This document shows positions 32,870-41,008 of a stretch of DNA of 64,000 bases, one piece after another. The stretch comes from Bradyrhizobium sp. CCGB12. GTDB lineage: Bacteria; Pseudomonadota; Alphaproteobacteria; Rhizobiales; Xanthobacteraceae. The stretch is taken from contig NZ_JANADO010000001.1 of the NCBI RefSeq assembly GCF_024199845.1, positions 2,852,001 to 2,916,000 of the forward strand, in the 5' to 3' direction. Position 1 is the first letter of the stretch. Every line of letters begins with the position of its first letter. The notes beneath the pieces are model-generated. The model was not told the origin of the DNA. It saw only the letters and a program-made list of their open reading frames with translations, and did no database searches. A program made the position numbers and the translations under genes.

Positions 32870-34471
32870 GTGGTTGGGAAGGGGGTCCGCTTCGTCTGGC
32901 TTGTTCTGGCCTCGCTTTCGCTCCTCACTGCCGCTCCGCTCGCTGCGGATGAATTCCGCAGCCCTTCGCTTACGGCCCTGCGCGTCGACTGGCGCGCAGC
33001 GCTCGACCAACTCCGCACCGAGATCAATGCTCGTCCTGGGGTCGCGGACGATTTCATCTTCGCACCCCGCCGTTCGATGCCGCGCTACGATCCGCGCGCG
33101 ATGCCGGCGCTGGTTCAGCTCAACGCGGTCTCCTCGCCATTCTTCACCGGCATCGCCCGCAGCCCCGTGCCCGTGCTGCTGCCGTTCGACGCCGCCGCCT
33201 ACCTCGAGGCGCAACGCAATGGCGCGCCGGCCACACTCGCGCTGGCGCGCTACCAGGCTGATTTCAGTCCCGTCGACATGTTCGATGCCGGCCCTGCCGG
33301 CTACAGCGCGACCTTCTCGTTCGAGCCGGGCGCCGGCGACGGCATGCCGAGCCGGGTATTTGCAAGGCCGGTCGAGGTGCAGATCACGGGCTCCGTGCTC
33401 GTCTACGACATCGCCGATCCCTCGGGGGGCAAGGGCGAGCCGGTCAAACCCCTCGCGGCGCTCTACCCGGACCTGCGCAGGTTCATCCGCGAAGGCTATG
33501 TGCGCTATGCCTTCACGCGGTTCGGCGTCGCCTATGTGGTGTCGATCCAGTGTCTCGACAGCGTCGCCAAGCCACGGCGTCTCGCCTGCAAGGAAGCCTA
33601 TCCGGTCGCAGAACGCTTCCTGAAGGCGCTGCGGGTCGCCGGCGGGCAACGGATGCGGCCGCTGATGGACGTTGCCTCCAACGTCCTCGATCGTCCTGCC
33701 GCACGCTCGGCAGATTTCACTTATCGACCGAGCGGCGATATCATCCCGAATACCGGCTACCGCAAGCAAGGTGGCCATCCCGACGTGATGGCCTACGCAC
33801 AGATCCGCTTCCCGCTCGAAAAGGCGCCGGCCTTCGTGCGCTCGCAATCCTACGGCAAGCGTGACAAGAGCGACGGCCCGGCCGGCTATCCTTGGCGCGA
33901 CAATTTCTGCGAGTCCCGCAGCTTCGAGGTCTGGCAATGCGCCGGCGGATACGGTCACCAGGGCGAGGACATCCGCGCCGCCGATTGCCCGCCGCCCGGC
34001 GAAGGCCGCGAGCCCTGCGATCCCAAGCAGCGCGGCGTCGTCGCCGTGCGCGATGCGATCGTGATCCGCGCTGCCAAGGACCAGGCCGCGACGCTTCAAA
34101 TCAACAGCCGGACCGAGCACATCCGCTTCCGCTACATGCATATGAACCCGCAGGCGCTGAACGCCTATGGCCTCGTCAACGGCCGCATCGTCACCGAAGG
34201 CGAAAAGATCGGCGTGGTCTCGAACTATCTCGACCATCCCGCCGGCACATCGATGCACCTTCATTTCGACGTGCAGGTCTTCACCCGCGACGGCTGGATC
34301 TGGGTCAGCCCCTACGCCACGCTGGTCTCGGCCTATGAGCGCCTGATCCGCGCCCGCGGCCGCGAGGTCGGCCCGGAGATCGCAGGTACTCCGCAGCCCG
34401 TGGCACACGCGCTGCCGGAAGACGTGATCAAGCCGGACCTGCGCGAGGGATCGGGCGGCGAGGATAATTGA
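32870..34471 (+). CDS. M23 family metallopeptidase (secreted)
   Basis: Signal peptide near residues 7-26 (VWLVLASLSLLTAAPLAA). The first ~340 residues are a large N-terminal region without a named domain. The C-terminal LytM/M23 fold has GYGHQGEDI (HxxxD) and SMHLHFDV (HxH), the zinc ligands of peptidoglycan endopeptidases. The start is GTG after a GGGGGGCGAGG stretch. Four Cys around 350-390 may form disulfides. It follows efp by 45 bases but is unlikely to be related to it in function. Confidence 0.85.
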   Translation: MVGKGVRFVWLVLASLSLLTAAPLAADEFRSPSLTALRVDWRAALDQLRTEINARPGVADDFIFAPRRSMPRYDPRAMPALVQLNAVSSPFFTGIARSPVPVLLPFDAAAYLEAQRNGAPATLALARYQADFSPVDMFDAGPAGYSATFSFEPGAGDGMPSRVFARPVEVQITGSVLVYDIADPSGGKGEPVKPLAALYPDLRRFIREGYVRYAFTRFGVAYVVSIQCLDSVAKPRRLACKEAYPVAERFLKALRVAGGQRMRPLMDVASNVLDRPAARSADFTYRPSGDIIPNTGYRKQGGHPDVMAYAQIRFPLEKAPAFVRSQSYGKRDKSDGPAGYPWRDNFCESRSFEVWQCAGGYGHQGEDIRAADCPPPGEGREPCDPKQRGVVAVRDAIVIRAAKDQAATLQINSRTEHIRFRYMHMNPQALNAYGLVNGRIVTEGEKIGVVSNYLDHPAGTSMHLHFDVQVFTRDGWIWVSPYATLVSAYERLIRARGREVGPEIAGTPQPVAHALPEDVIKPDLREGSGGEDN

Positions 34472-34550
34472 GGGCTCGTTCCAATGCCGCGAGGCGCAAG
34501 AGCGTGTCGTCGCGCACACCGCCGGCTCGAACGAAGAAAGGACCGTGTGG

Positions 34551-35537
34551 ATGAGTGTCGGACTGATCGGCCTTCTCGACGATATCGCAGCGATCGCAAA
34601 GGTGGCCGCGGCCTCGCTCGACGATGTGGCGAGCCAGGCAGCCAAAGCCGGCGCAAAGGCGGCCGGCGTGGTCATCGATGACGCGGCCGTTACGCCGAAC
34701 TACGTCATCGGTTTTGCCTCGAAACGCGAACTGCCGATCGTCGGCAAGATTGCGGTGGGGTCGCTGCGCAATAAGTTACTGATCCTGCTTCCCGTTGCCC
34801 TGCTGCTTGGCTATTTCCTTCCCGCCGCGGTCACGCCGCTGCTCATGCTGGGCGGAGCCTTTCTCTGCTACGAGGGGGCCGAGAAGGTGCTCGAAGCCGT
34901 GATGCCGCATCATGCGCAACACCACGAAGCTCAGCTCCAGCCGATTGCGTTGAATGCCCGTTCGGTCGAGGACGAGAAGGTCGCCAGCGCCATCAAGACA
35001 GATTTCATCCTGTCGGCGGAGATCATGGCGATCACGCTTGCGGCCCTCCCGGGGGGCAGCATCTGGACGCAGGCGCTGGTGCTGGCTCTGGTCGCCATCT
35101 GCATCACCGCCGGGGTCTACGGCGTGGTCGCCCTGATCGTGAAGGCGGACGATGTCGGCGTGGCCCTTGCGCGCTATGACGGGGCTTCAGCCGTTGGCGG
35201 CGCGATCCGCTTGCTTGGACGCGCGCTCGTCCGCGGCATGCCCACCTTCCTGACGGTGCTGAGCACCATCGGCACTGCCGCCATGATCTGGGTCGGCGGC
35301 GGGATCATCCTGCACGGCATCGAAAAATACGGCCCGCCCGCTGTCGGCCGCACGGTCCATGCCGCAACCGAGGCTGCCGCACACGCCCTTCCATCCGTTG
35401 CCGGCATCATCGAGTGGTCGGTCGAGGCAGCCATCTCAGGCGTGCTTGGACTGCTTGTCGGCGCAGTTGCGATTCCGGCCGTCGAATACGGTTTCTCGCC
35501 GGTATGGAAACGGTTGCGGCGATCCCGGCCGGCCTGA
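34551..35537 (+). CDS. DUF808 family membrane protein (YedI-like)
   Basis: 328 residues. The signature MSVGLIGLLDDIAAIAKVAA, then DDAAVTPNYVIG, KRELPIVGKIAVGSLRNKL and LGGAFLCYEGAEKVLE are diagnostic of DUF808. About six membrane spans. The function is unknown in the family. ATG at 34551 is preferred to the GTG two codons upstream because AAAGGA is better spaced and the family starts at this Met. Confidence 0.92.
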   Translation: MSVGLIGLLDDIAAIAKVAAASLDDVASQAAKAGAKAAGVVIDDAAVTPNYVIGFASKRELPIVGKIAVGSLRNKLLILLPVALLLGYFLPAAVTPLLMLGGAFLCYEGAEKVLEAVMPHHAQHHEAQLQPIALNARSVEDEKVASAIKTDFILSAEIMAITLAALPGGSIWTQALVLALVAICITAGVYGVVALIVKADDVGVALARYDGASAVGGAIRLLGRALVRGMPTFLTVLSTIGTAAMIWVGGGIILHGIEKYGPPAVGRTVHAATEAAAHALPSVAGIIEWSVEAAISGVLGLLVGAVAIPAVEYGFSPVWKRLRRSRPA

Positions 35538-35553
35538 AGCCACCGAAGCGTGT

Positions 35554-35571
35554 AGCCCGGATGGAGCGAAG
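35554..35571 (+). repeat. REP palindrome, left half (split by the IS)
   Basis: AGCCCGGATGGAGCGAAG, continued on the other side of the insertion at 37256 as CGAAGCGCAATCCGGGG. Removing the IS and one CGAAG restores the common Bradyrhizobium REP sequence. Confidence 0.75.
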
Positions 35572-37255
35572 AGACTGGGCAAGATTCTAACATCGAGTGA
35601 AGGTAGGATTCGGCATGACGAATCGTACCTTCAAAACCGGCGTCAGGCGGGATCAGCCGAGCCTTCTGCCGGCGCGGGTGGAAGATTATGTGGCCGGCGA
35701 CAATCCGGTTCGGGTGATCGAGGCTTTTGTTGCAGCGCTTGACCTCGGGAAGCTTGGCTTCCGCCATGCCGGATCGAGCGGCGGGGCTGGACAGCCACCT
35801 TATGACCCGGCCGACCTGCTGAAGCTTTATCTTTATGGCTACCTGAACCGGATCCGGTCGTCGCGCAACCTGGAGCGCGAAGCCCGGCGCAATCTGGAAC
35901 TGATCTGGCTGATGAAGCGCCTGGTGCCGGGCTATCGCACCATCGCCAAGTTCCGCCAGGAGAACTGGAAGACGCTCAAGGCGGTGAACCGGGAGTTTGT
36001 GCTGATGCTGCGCGAACTCGGTCTGATTGGCGGAGAGGTTGTGGCGATCGACGGTGCGTTTTTTGATGGCAACGCCAGCAAGGCGAGCATCAAAACGCAG
36101 CGCAAGCTCGCCAAGCGGCTGGCGGAGATCGAGCAGGATATTGAAGCCTATGGTGCCACGCTCGAGGCCAACGACAGCGCCGAGGTGGAACGTCCACCCG
36201 CGGGGCGGGATGGCGGAGGCGATGGCAGTCGCGGCGGAGACCTCGCACAAGAGGTGGCGGCGTTGATGGCCAAGCGCGCCAGCTTGCAGGCCGATCTGGC
36301 ACGACTGGAGGAGAGCGGGCAGACGCAGCTGTCGCGAACCGATCCGGATGCCCGCCTGTTGTCGAAGAACGGCCAGGTGGTGGCAGGCTATAACGTTCAG
36401 ATCGGCGTCGACGACAAGCACGCTCTGATCGCGGCGAGCGAGGTCGTCAACGACGGCAACGATAGCGGCCAGCTTTACGACATGGCCAAGGCCGCAAAGG
36501 ACGAGCTTGGCGTCGAGACGCTGACGGTTCTCGCCGATACCGGCTACTACAACGGCCATACGCTCAAGGACTGCGAGGAGAACGGCATTGCCGCCTACGT
36601 TCCGCTGGCCAAGCGAACCACGCGGCTCGAAGCGCAGGATCGCATCAGCCATGAGGCGTTCGCCTACGACGCCGAAGCGGATGTCTATCGCTGTCCCGCC
36701 GGCAAGCAGCTGCGTCCCACGGACGGTCGCAAGACCAACGGCAACCGGATCGAGATCAGGTATGTCAGCCGCAAGTCAGATTGCGACGCCTGCCCGCTGC
36801 GCGCGCGCTGTGTCACCGTCAAGATCCCGACGCGCACCGTCCAGCGCTGGGAGCATGAAGCGGTGCTGGATCGGCATCGCGCGCGGATGCAGGGCGCCGA
36901 GGCCCAGATGCGCCGCCGCGCCGAACTCGCCGAACACCCCTTCGGCACCATCAAATGCCGGGCCGGCTACCGCCACTTCCTCGTCCGCGGCTTCGACAAA
37001 GTCTGTGGCGAATGGAGCCTGATGGCGCTTTGCTACAATTTCTCCCGAGTCCTCAGCATTCTCGGCCTCGACGCCTTCATGGCCTATCTGGCAAGCCGGC
37101 TTCCGCATTTGGCACTCTTGCTGCTCAACGCCATCACCGACATCACCGACATCATCACCCGGATACGGCCCGCTCCAGCGCCAATCCGAGCCCAAATCCG
37201 TCCAATTTTCCGATATGCCGCGTAAGCCGCGCCCAAACAAATACTTGCCCAGCCT
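35572..37255 (+). mobile_element. IS1182-family insertion sequence, complete (about 1.68 kb)
   Basis: One transposase ORF flanked by imperfect terminal inverted repeats: left AGACTGGGCAAGATTCT, right (reverse complement) AGGCTGGGCAAGTATTT, identical at 11 of the first 12 bases. It is bordered by a 5-bp direct repeat CGAAG (35567-35571 and 37256-37260), the target duplication. The element lies inside a REP palindrome, with no other gene disrupted. An intact ORF, matching ends and an unblemished duplication suggest recent insertion. Confidence 0.9.
35615..37225 (+). CDS. IS1182-family transposase
   Basis: About 536 residues, a DDE transposase. MTNRTFKTGVRRDQPSLLPA, VRVIEAFVAAL, PPYDPADLLKLYLYGYLNRIRSSR (N-terminal DUF772 region), then VVAIDGAFFDGNASK with the first Asp, TVLADTGYYNGHTLK with the second, and AEHPFGTIKCRAGYRHFL with the Glu-side motif. 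A CPLRARCVT zinc-like motif lies between. Six extra in-frame codons precede the chosen ATG. No stop or frameshift interrupts it, so it is probably active. Confidence 0.95.
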   Translation: MTNRTFKTGVRRDQPSLLPARVEDYVAGDNPVRVIEAFVAALDLGKLGFRHAGSSGGAGQPPYDPADLLKLYLYGYLNRIRSSRNLEREARRNLELIWLMKRLVPGYRTIAKFRQENWKTLKAVNREFVLMLRELGLIGGEVVAIDGAFFDGNASKASIKTQRKLAKRLAEIEQDIEAYGATLEANDSAEVERPPAGRDGGGDGSRGGDLAQEVAALMAKRASLQADLARLEESGQTQLSRTDPDARLLSKNGQVVAGYNVQIGVDDKHALIAASEVVNDGNDSGQLYDMAKAAKDELGVETLTVLADTGYYNGHTLKDCEENGIAAYVPLAKRTTRLEAQDRISHEAFAYDAEADVYRCPAGKQLRPTDGRKTNGNRIEIRYVSRKSDCDACPLRARCVTVKIPTRTVQRWEHEAVLDRHRARMQGAEAQMRRRAELAEHPFGTIKCRAGYRHFLVRGFDKVCGEWSLMALCYNFSRVLSILGLDAFMAYLASRLPHLALLLLNAITDITDIITRIRPAPAPIRAQIRPIFRYAA

Positions 37256-37323
37256 CGAAGCGCAATCCGGGGTTTTCTCGCGCAGAGGCAGCGGTCTCGG
37301 ATTGCGCTTCGCTCCATCCGGGC
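37256..37323. repeat. REP palindrome, right half plus inverted second copy
   Basis: CGAAGCGCAATCCGGGG (37256-37272) completes the interrupted REP. After 25 bases the inverted copy CGGATTGCGCTTCGCTCCATCCGGGC (37298-37323) follows, so the original site was a head-to-head REP pair able to fold into a long hairpin. Confidence 0.75.
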
Positions 37324-37329
37324 GACTGA

Positions 37330-37833
37330 TCATTCGAGCAACGTCGTCAATTGCGCGCCCTCGTCCGCCACGAACACCGCGATCAACTCTGCCGGCTCGG
37401 TCGCGCTGGCATTGGCGGAGACTAGATGCGTCGAGCCCGGCGGCTCGAAGAAAGACTGGCCGACGCCGAACGTTTCGACCGGGCCACCACCAAGCTGGGA
37501 GCGGATCTCGCCCTTGGTGATGTAGGCCGTCACCGAGCCTGCGTGGCGATGCGGCCGCGAGAATCCGCCGGGACCGTAGGTCACGCGCACGATGGTGACG
37601 CGCTTGCCCGGGACGTTCGGCAGCGCGTAGGAGCCGATCGGCTCGACCTTGTCGAGCGGCGAACTCTCCGCAGCCGTGGCGCAGAGCGGCGCCAGTGCGC
37701 CTGACACACTGTCGATCGTGACCGGCAGCGCCTTGCCGATCACAAAGGCGCAGGCGAGCCCGCCCAGGGCGGCAATCGCCATCGAATGCGACGCCATCGG
37801 GCGCTGCGCAGCGGCCAAACTCATCGCTGTCAT
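37330..37833 (-). CDS. Cupin domain-containing exported protein
   Basis: A hydrophobic N-terminal segment (about 18-36, AIAALGGLACAFVIGKALPV) suggests export or anchoring. The cupin motif is VTYGPGGFSRPHRHAGSVTAYITKGEIRS with the metal His pair, then FEPPGSTHLVSANASATEPAELIAVFV. It is closely similar in pattern to the cupin at 48701-49117 (LPNVPGK, GEIRSQ/GAIRSQ, SANAS(A/D)TEPA), so the two are paralogues. It follows the AhpD-like gene with a 21-base gap, in one operon under the MarR regulator. Confidence 0.85.
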   Translation of the reverse strand: MTAMSLAAAQRPMASHSMAIAALGGLACAFVIGKALPVTIDSVSGALAPLCATAAESSPLDKVEPIGSYALPNVPGKRVTIVRVTYGPGGFSRPHRHAGSVTAYITKGEIRSQLGGGPVETFGVGQSFFEPPGSTHLVSANASATEPAELIAVFVADEGAQLTTLLE

Positions 37834-37854
37834 GCTGACCTCCCCGCGCTGCAA

Positions 37855-38334
37855 TCAGGATGCCGCGGCATTCGCCGCGACCGGCCGCTTGGCCGGCGTC
37901 CAACGATAAGCTGCACCAAATCGGTTCCAGACATTGATCGAGGCGATCGCCGAGGTCAGGTAGGTCAGCTCAGTTTCAGAGAACTCGCGCTTTGCCTCCG
38001 CATAGACCTCATCGGTGACGCCACCGGGGAGCAGCGTCAACGCCTCCGCCCAGGCCAGCGCCGCGCGCTCGCGCGCGGAAAAGATCGGCGCCTCGCGCCA
38101 TGCCGCGACCAGATGGAGCTTGTCGACGGGAACCCCGATCCGTTCCGACAGCAGGACGTGATGCTGCAGGCAGAAGGCGCAGCCGTTGATCTGCGAGGCG
38201 CGCAGCTTGACGAGCTCGATCAGCTGCTTGTCGAGACCGGCCTTGCTTGCAAGCTGGCCGAGCGCCAGCACCAGATCAAAGACGTCGGGCGCGATCTTCT
38301 TGAAATCCTCGTACTCGCTGCGGGCGTGTGACAT
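37855..38334 (-). CDS. Carboxymuconolactone decarboxylase / AhpD-like protein
   Basis: 159 residues, all helical. The redox motif CAFCLQHH (CxxC plus His) in QINGCAFCLQHHVLLSE is the AhpD-type thiol peroxidase centre, and ERAALAWAEALTLL is the family's second signature. Members with this motif are alkylhydroperoxidases. Divergence from a MarR regulator and cotranscription with an exported cupin fit an oxidative or xenobiotic stress response, as inference. Confidence 0.9.
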   Translation of the reverse strand: MSHARSEYEDFKKIAPDVFDLVLALGQLASKAGLDKQLIELVKLRASQINGCAFCLQHHVLLSERIGVPVDKLHLVAAWREAPIFSARERAALAWAEALTLLPGGVTDEVYAEAKREFSETELTYLTSAIASINVWNRFGAAYRWTPAKRPVAANAAAS

Positions 38335-38354
38335 TGCGGTTCACCTCGTCTTAT

Positions 38355-38370
38355 TGTAAGTGTACTTACA
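38355..38370. promoter_or_regulatory. Palindromic operator between ahpD-like and marR-like genes
   Basis: TGTAAGT-GT-ACTTACA, an inverted repeat of 7 bp arms, midway in the 54-base divergent gap. The width and position fit a MarR dimer site that could repress both genes; a second palindrome CTTATAAG lies just beside it. Confidence 0.7.
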
Positions 38371-38388
38371 TCTTATAAGAGCTCTGAT

Positions 38389-38919
38389 ATGTCGCGCAAG
38401 CCCGTCACCATCACAAGATCGAAAAACGCGCGCAAGGCGCCCGCACCTGCCGACGACGGCGCCGTGCGCGTACCCGCTCCTGGCGAGGGCAAGCGCGGCG
38501 AGCAGGGCTATCTCGGCTATCTCCTGCGCCAGGCCCACGCCGCGGTTCGGCTGAAGATGGAGCGTGCCCTGGCCGATCTCGGCGTGACCTCGCCGCAATT
38601 CGCGGTGCTGACCATGCTCAACGCCTATCCGGGCCTCTCGGGGGCCGACGTCGCCCGCCTCACCTTCCTGACCCCCCAGACCGTCGGCGTCATCATTCGC
38701 AACCTCGAACGCGACGGTGCGATCGCGATGACGCCTCATCCGGTCCACGGCCGTATCCAGCAATGGACGCTGACGCCGCGCGGCGCGACGCTTTTGAAGG
38801 CGTGCCGGCAGCGTGTACTTGATTTGGAGAAACGCCTCGCCCGAGATCTGGATACCAAGGCGGAAACCGCGATCCGGCGCTGGCTCGCCGGCATCGCAGC
38901 CGAGTTGCAGGAGGACTAG
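38389..38919 (+). CDS. MarR family transcriptional regulator
   Basis: A winged-helix protein: a basic disordered lead of ~35 residues, then GYLGYLLRQAHAAVRLKMER, LGVTSPQFAVLTMLNAYPGLSGADVARLTFLTPQTVGVIIRNLERDG and the wing HPVHGRIQQWTLTPRG. It probably represses itself and the divergent AhpD-cupin operon through the operator at 38355-38370. The inducer is unknown; no obvious redox Cys is present in the DNA-binding part (one Cys lies in the C-terminal helix). Confidence 0.92.
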   Translation: MSRKPVTITRSKNARKAPAPADDGAVRVPAPGEGKRGEQGYLGYLLRQAHAAVRLKMERALADLGVTSPQFAVLTMLNAYPGLSGADVARLTFLTPQTVGVIIRNLERDGAIAMTPHPVHGRIQQWTLTPRGATLLKACRQRVLDLEKRLARDLDTKAETAIRRWLAGIAAELQED

Positions 38920-38951
38920 TCGAAATTGAGCCGCAACGCCGGAAGGCCCCG

Positions 38952-39203
38952 TTACCCGCCCTTCAACACATTCTTGACCTCGCCGTCGGGCCAAGCTTCA
39001 CCCGCCGCGATCACGCGAACGCGGGTTTGGTCCATCGCATTCACCAGCACATGCGAACTGATCCGATCACTGCTGCGCTCGAGCCGTAGATCGGTTTCCG
39101 GCTTCCAGCTCAACGTCGTCGCGAGATCGCCGGGAAAAATCTGCCATTGCGATCCGTCATCGAGCTCGACGACATGGCTTTCCGCATGCGCGCGTATCTT
39201 CAT
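38952..39203 (-). CDS. Conserved hypothetical protein (83 aa)
   Basis: MKIRAHAESHVVELDDGSQW, then IFPGDLATTLSWKPETDLRLER and ALVNAMDQTRVRVI-like strands: a small beta-rich protein. Residues such as DGSxWxIxPGD recur in rhizobial hypothetical proteins. No signal peptide. It converges on the marR-like gene. Confidence 0.7.
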   Translation of the reverse strand: MKIRAHAESHVVELDDGSQWQIFPGDLATTLSWKPETDLRLERSSDRISSHVLVNAMDQTRVRVIAAGEAWPDGEVKNVLKGG

Positions 39204-39264
39204 TCCACCCCGATTCGATTTGCCGAGCGTGGGCGCCCCGGCGCCAAGCCGGGGCTCCCCTGCG

Positions 39265-39525
39265 TCAGTCGTTGTCGTGATGAATCACGGTCTTGCTGCG
39301 ATTGCCGAATTCATCTTCCTTCTTGATCACCGTCGTACGGTCGGCGGGCTCACGCTCCTTGATGACCGTGGTGCGGTCGCGATCACGGTCTCGCTCGCGA
39401 TACTCGTGGGACTGACCAACCGTCACACCAGCGCCGACCGGGCCGACGTGAACGCCGACCTCATCCGCGAGTGCAGGTGCCGCGATGGCGGTGACCATGG
39501 CGGCGGCAAGCAGATATTTCCTCAT
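39265..39525 (-). CDS. Small periplasmic protein with Arg/Asp repeats (86 aa)
   Basis: Signal peptide MRKYLLAAAMVTAIAAPALA, then a Gly/Val-rich start (GVHVGPVGAGVTVGQ) and a striking hydrophilic run RERDRDRDRTTVIKEREPADRTTVIKKE with two TTVIK repeats. The start has GGAGGAGAAG just upstream. This low-complexity charged type is common in Bradyrhizobium (stress-related or metal-binding guesses only). Confidence 0.75.
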   Translation of the reverse strand: MRKYLLAAAMVTAIAAPALADEVGVHVGPVGAGVTVGQSHEYRERDRDRDRTTVIKEREPADRTTVIKKEDEFGNRSKTVIHHDND

Positions 39526-39658
39526 CTTCTTCTCCTCCTGTAGTGCGGGGAGGAATGCAGGGCTGCGACAGTTTGTTCCGGCGGAACGTGCAAGATCTCG
39601 CGTGCAGCTGTTCCAGGAACCGACTCACACAAGCCGTGTTTCGGGCTAGAATGTGCCC

Positions 39659-40888
39659 ATGAAGCATGCTGATTCCTCACCCCCTCCAACTCGCCGCGCA
39701 CTGCTCCAGTCGACGCTCGGTGCAGCTGCCTTGCTCGCACTCCCGACACGCGCGCTTGCCGCCCCTCCAGGCTTCGACGAATGGCGCGAAGCCTTTCGCG
39801 CGCGTGCGATGGCAAAGGGCATCTCTGCCGCAACCTGGCAGCGCGCGATGGCGCGCGTCGAGCCTGATATGAGCGTGTTCAAGCAGATGCGCAACCAGCC
39901 GGAATTCCGCGAGCAGGTGTGGCAATACATCAACCGCCGCGTTTCAGACTGGCGCATCATCAACGGCAAGATCGCGCTGAAGAACAACGAGGCGCTGCTT
40001 GGGCGCATCGAGCGCGATTTCGGCGTCGAACGCGGCACGCTGCTGGCCTTGTGGGGCGTCGAGTCCGCCTATGGCGATCCCCTGGTGCAGCAGAACCACA
40101 TGACGCCGGTGTTTCCTTCGCTCGCTGCGCTCGCCTGGAACGAGCCACGGCGCAAGGCCTATTGGGAGACCGAACTGATCAACGCGCTGCGCATCGTCGA
40201 CAAGGGCTGGAGCACGCCGGAACAGATGCAGGGATCCTGGGCCGGCGCGATGGGGCATTCGCAATGGATGCCGGAGGTCTGGCTCAATGTCGGCATCGAC
40301 TACGACGGCGACGGCAAGGTCTCGCCGTTCGGCAAGCCCGACGACGCGCTGGGCTCGACCGCCAAATATCTCGTCAACCGCGGCAAATGGCATCGCGGCG
40401 AGCACTGGGGCTACGAAGTGCGCGCGCCCGGCAACATGAGCGGAAGCCGCACCTATGCCGCCTGGGCGTCAGCCGGCGTCACCCGCGCCGACGGCCAGCC
40501 ATTCCCGCAGCCGAACGCATCCGCTCAGCTGTGGACACCCGTTGCGGGCGGACCGACCTTCCTGCTGGGACCGAACTTCTATTCGGTGAAGAGCTACAAT
40601 CCCTCGATGAACTATGCGCTGGCAATCTGCCATCTCGGCGACCGCTGCCTGGGTGCGCCACCCTTCATCCAGCCCTTCCCCGGCTCCGAGCGCGCGCTGA
40701 CGCTCGCCGAGGTGCAGGAGATGCAGACGCGCCTGACCAAGGCCGGCTTCGACACCGGCGGTACCGACGGCCGCGTCGGCAACGACACGATGAAGGCGGT
40801 CAAGGATTTTCAGCAGCGTGCGGGCATCACGCCGGCGGACGGATACGGCGGGCTAAAGGTGCTGGCGAAGTTGCGGCAGGGGTTGTAG
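39659..40888 (+). CDS. Lytic murein transglycosylase, MltB family, with peptidoglycan-binding domain
   Basis: Tat-like signal (RRALLQSTLGAAALLALPTRALA). The MltB/SLT_2 domain follows: WGVESAYGDPLVQQN with the catalytic Glu, GSWAGAMGHSQWMPEVW, DYDGDGKVS and NYALAICHLGDR. It ends in a PG_binding_1 domain (LTLAEVQEMQTRLTKAGFDTGGTDGRVGNDT). It cleaves glycan strands in the periplasm to 1,6-anhydro products. ATG at 39659 is preferred to the GTG two codons before. Confidence 0.92.
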   Translation: MKHADSSPPPTRRALLQSTLGAAALLALPTRALAAPPGFDEWREAFRARAMAKGISAATWQRAMARVEPDMSVFKQMRNQPEFREQVWQYINRRVSDWRIINGKIALKNNEALLGRIERDFGVERGTLLALWGVESAYGDPLVQQNHMTPVFPSLAALAWNEPRRKAYWETELINALRIVDKGWSTPEQMQGSWAGAMGHSQWMPEVWLNVGIDYDGDGKVSPFGKPDDALGSTAKYLVNRGKWHRGEHWGYEVRAPGNMSGSRTYAAWASAGVTRADGQPFPQPNASAQLWTPVAGGPTFLLGPNFYSVKSYNPSMNYALAICHLGDRCLGAPPFIQPFPGSERALTLAEVQEMQTRLTKAGFDTGGTDGRVGNDTMKAVKDFQQRAGITPADGYGGLKVLAKLRQGL

Positions 40889-40893
40889 GTCTC

Positions 40894-40997
40894 GTCATTC
40901 CGGGGCGCGCCACTTGGTGCGAACCCGGAATCCATTTGTCTGCCTGGCTTGTTGCTCGATGGATTCCGGGCTCGCGCTTCGCGCGCCCCAGAATGAC
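40894..40997. repeat. Dispersed palindromic repeat (GTCATTCCGGGGCGCG type), copy 1
   Basis: Begins GTCATTCCGGGGCGCG and ends GCGCGCCCCAGAATGAC; internal arms CCGGAATCCA and TGGATTCCGG pair as well, giving a nested hairpin. It fills the gap between the convergent mltB-like and aldolase genes. A second copy is at 61323-61443. Confidence 0.75.
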
Positions 40998-41008
40998 GAA
41001 CTGAGAAG

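Noticed and set aside
32096..34675. Very long minus-strand frame continuing upstream of epmA (total over 1200 codons)
   Set aside because: EpmA family similarity begins at the ATG at 32095; the rest is antisense to efp and the M23 peptidase gene.
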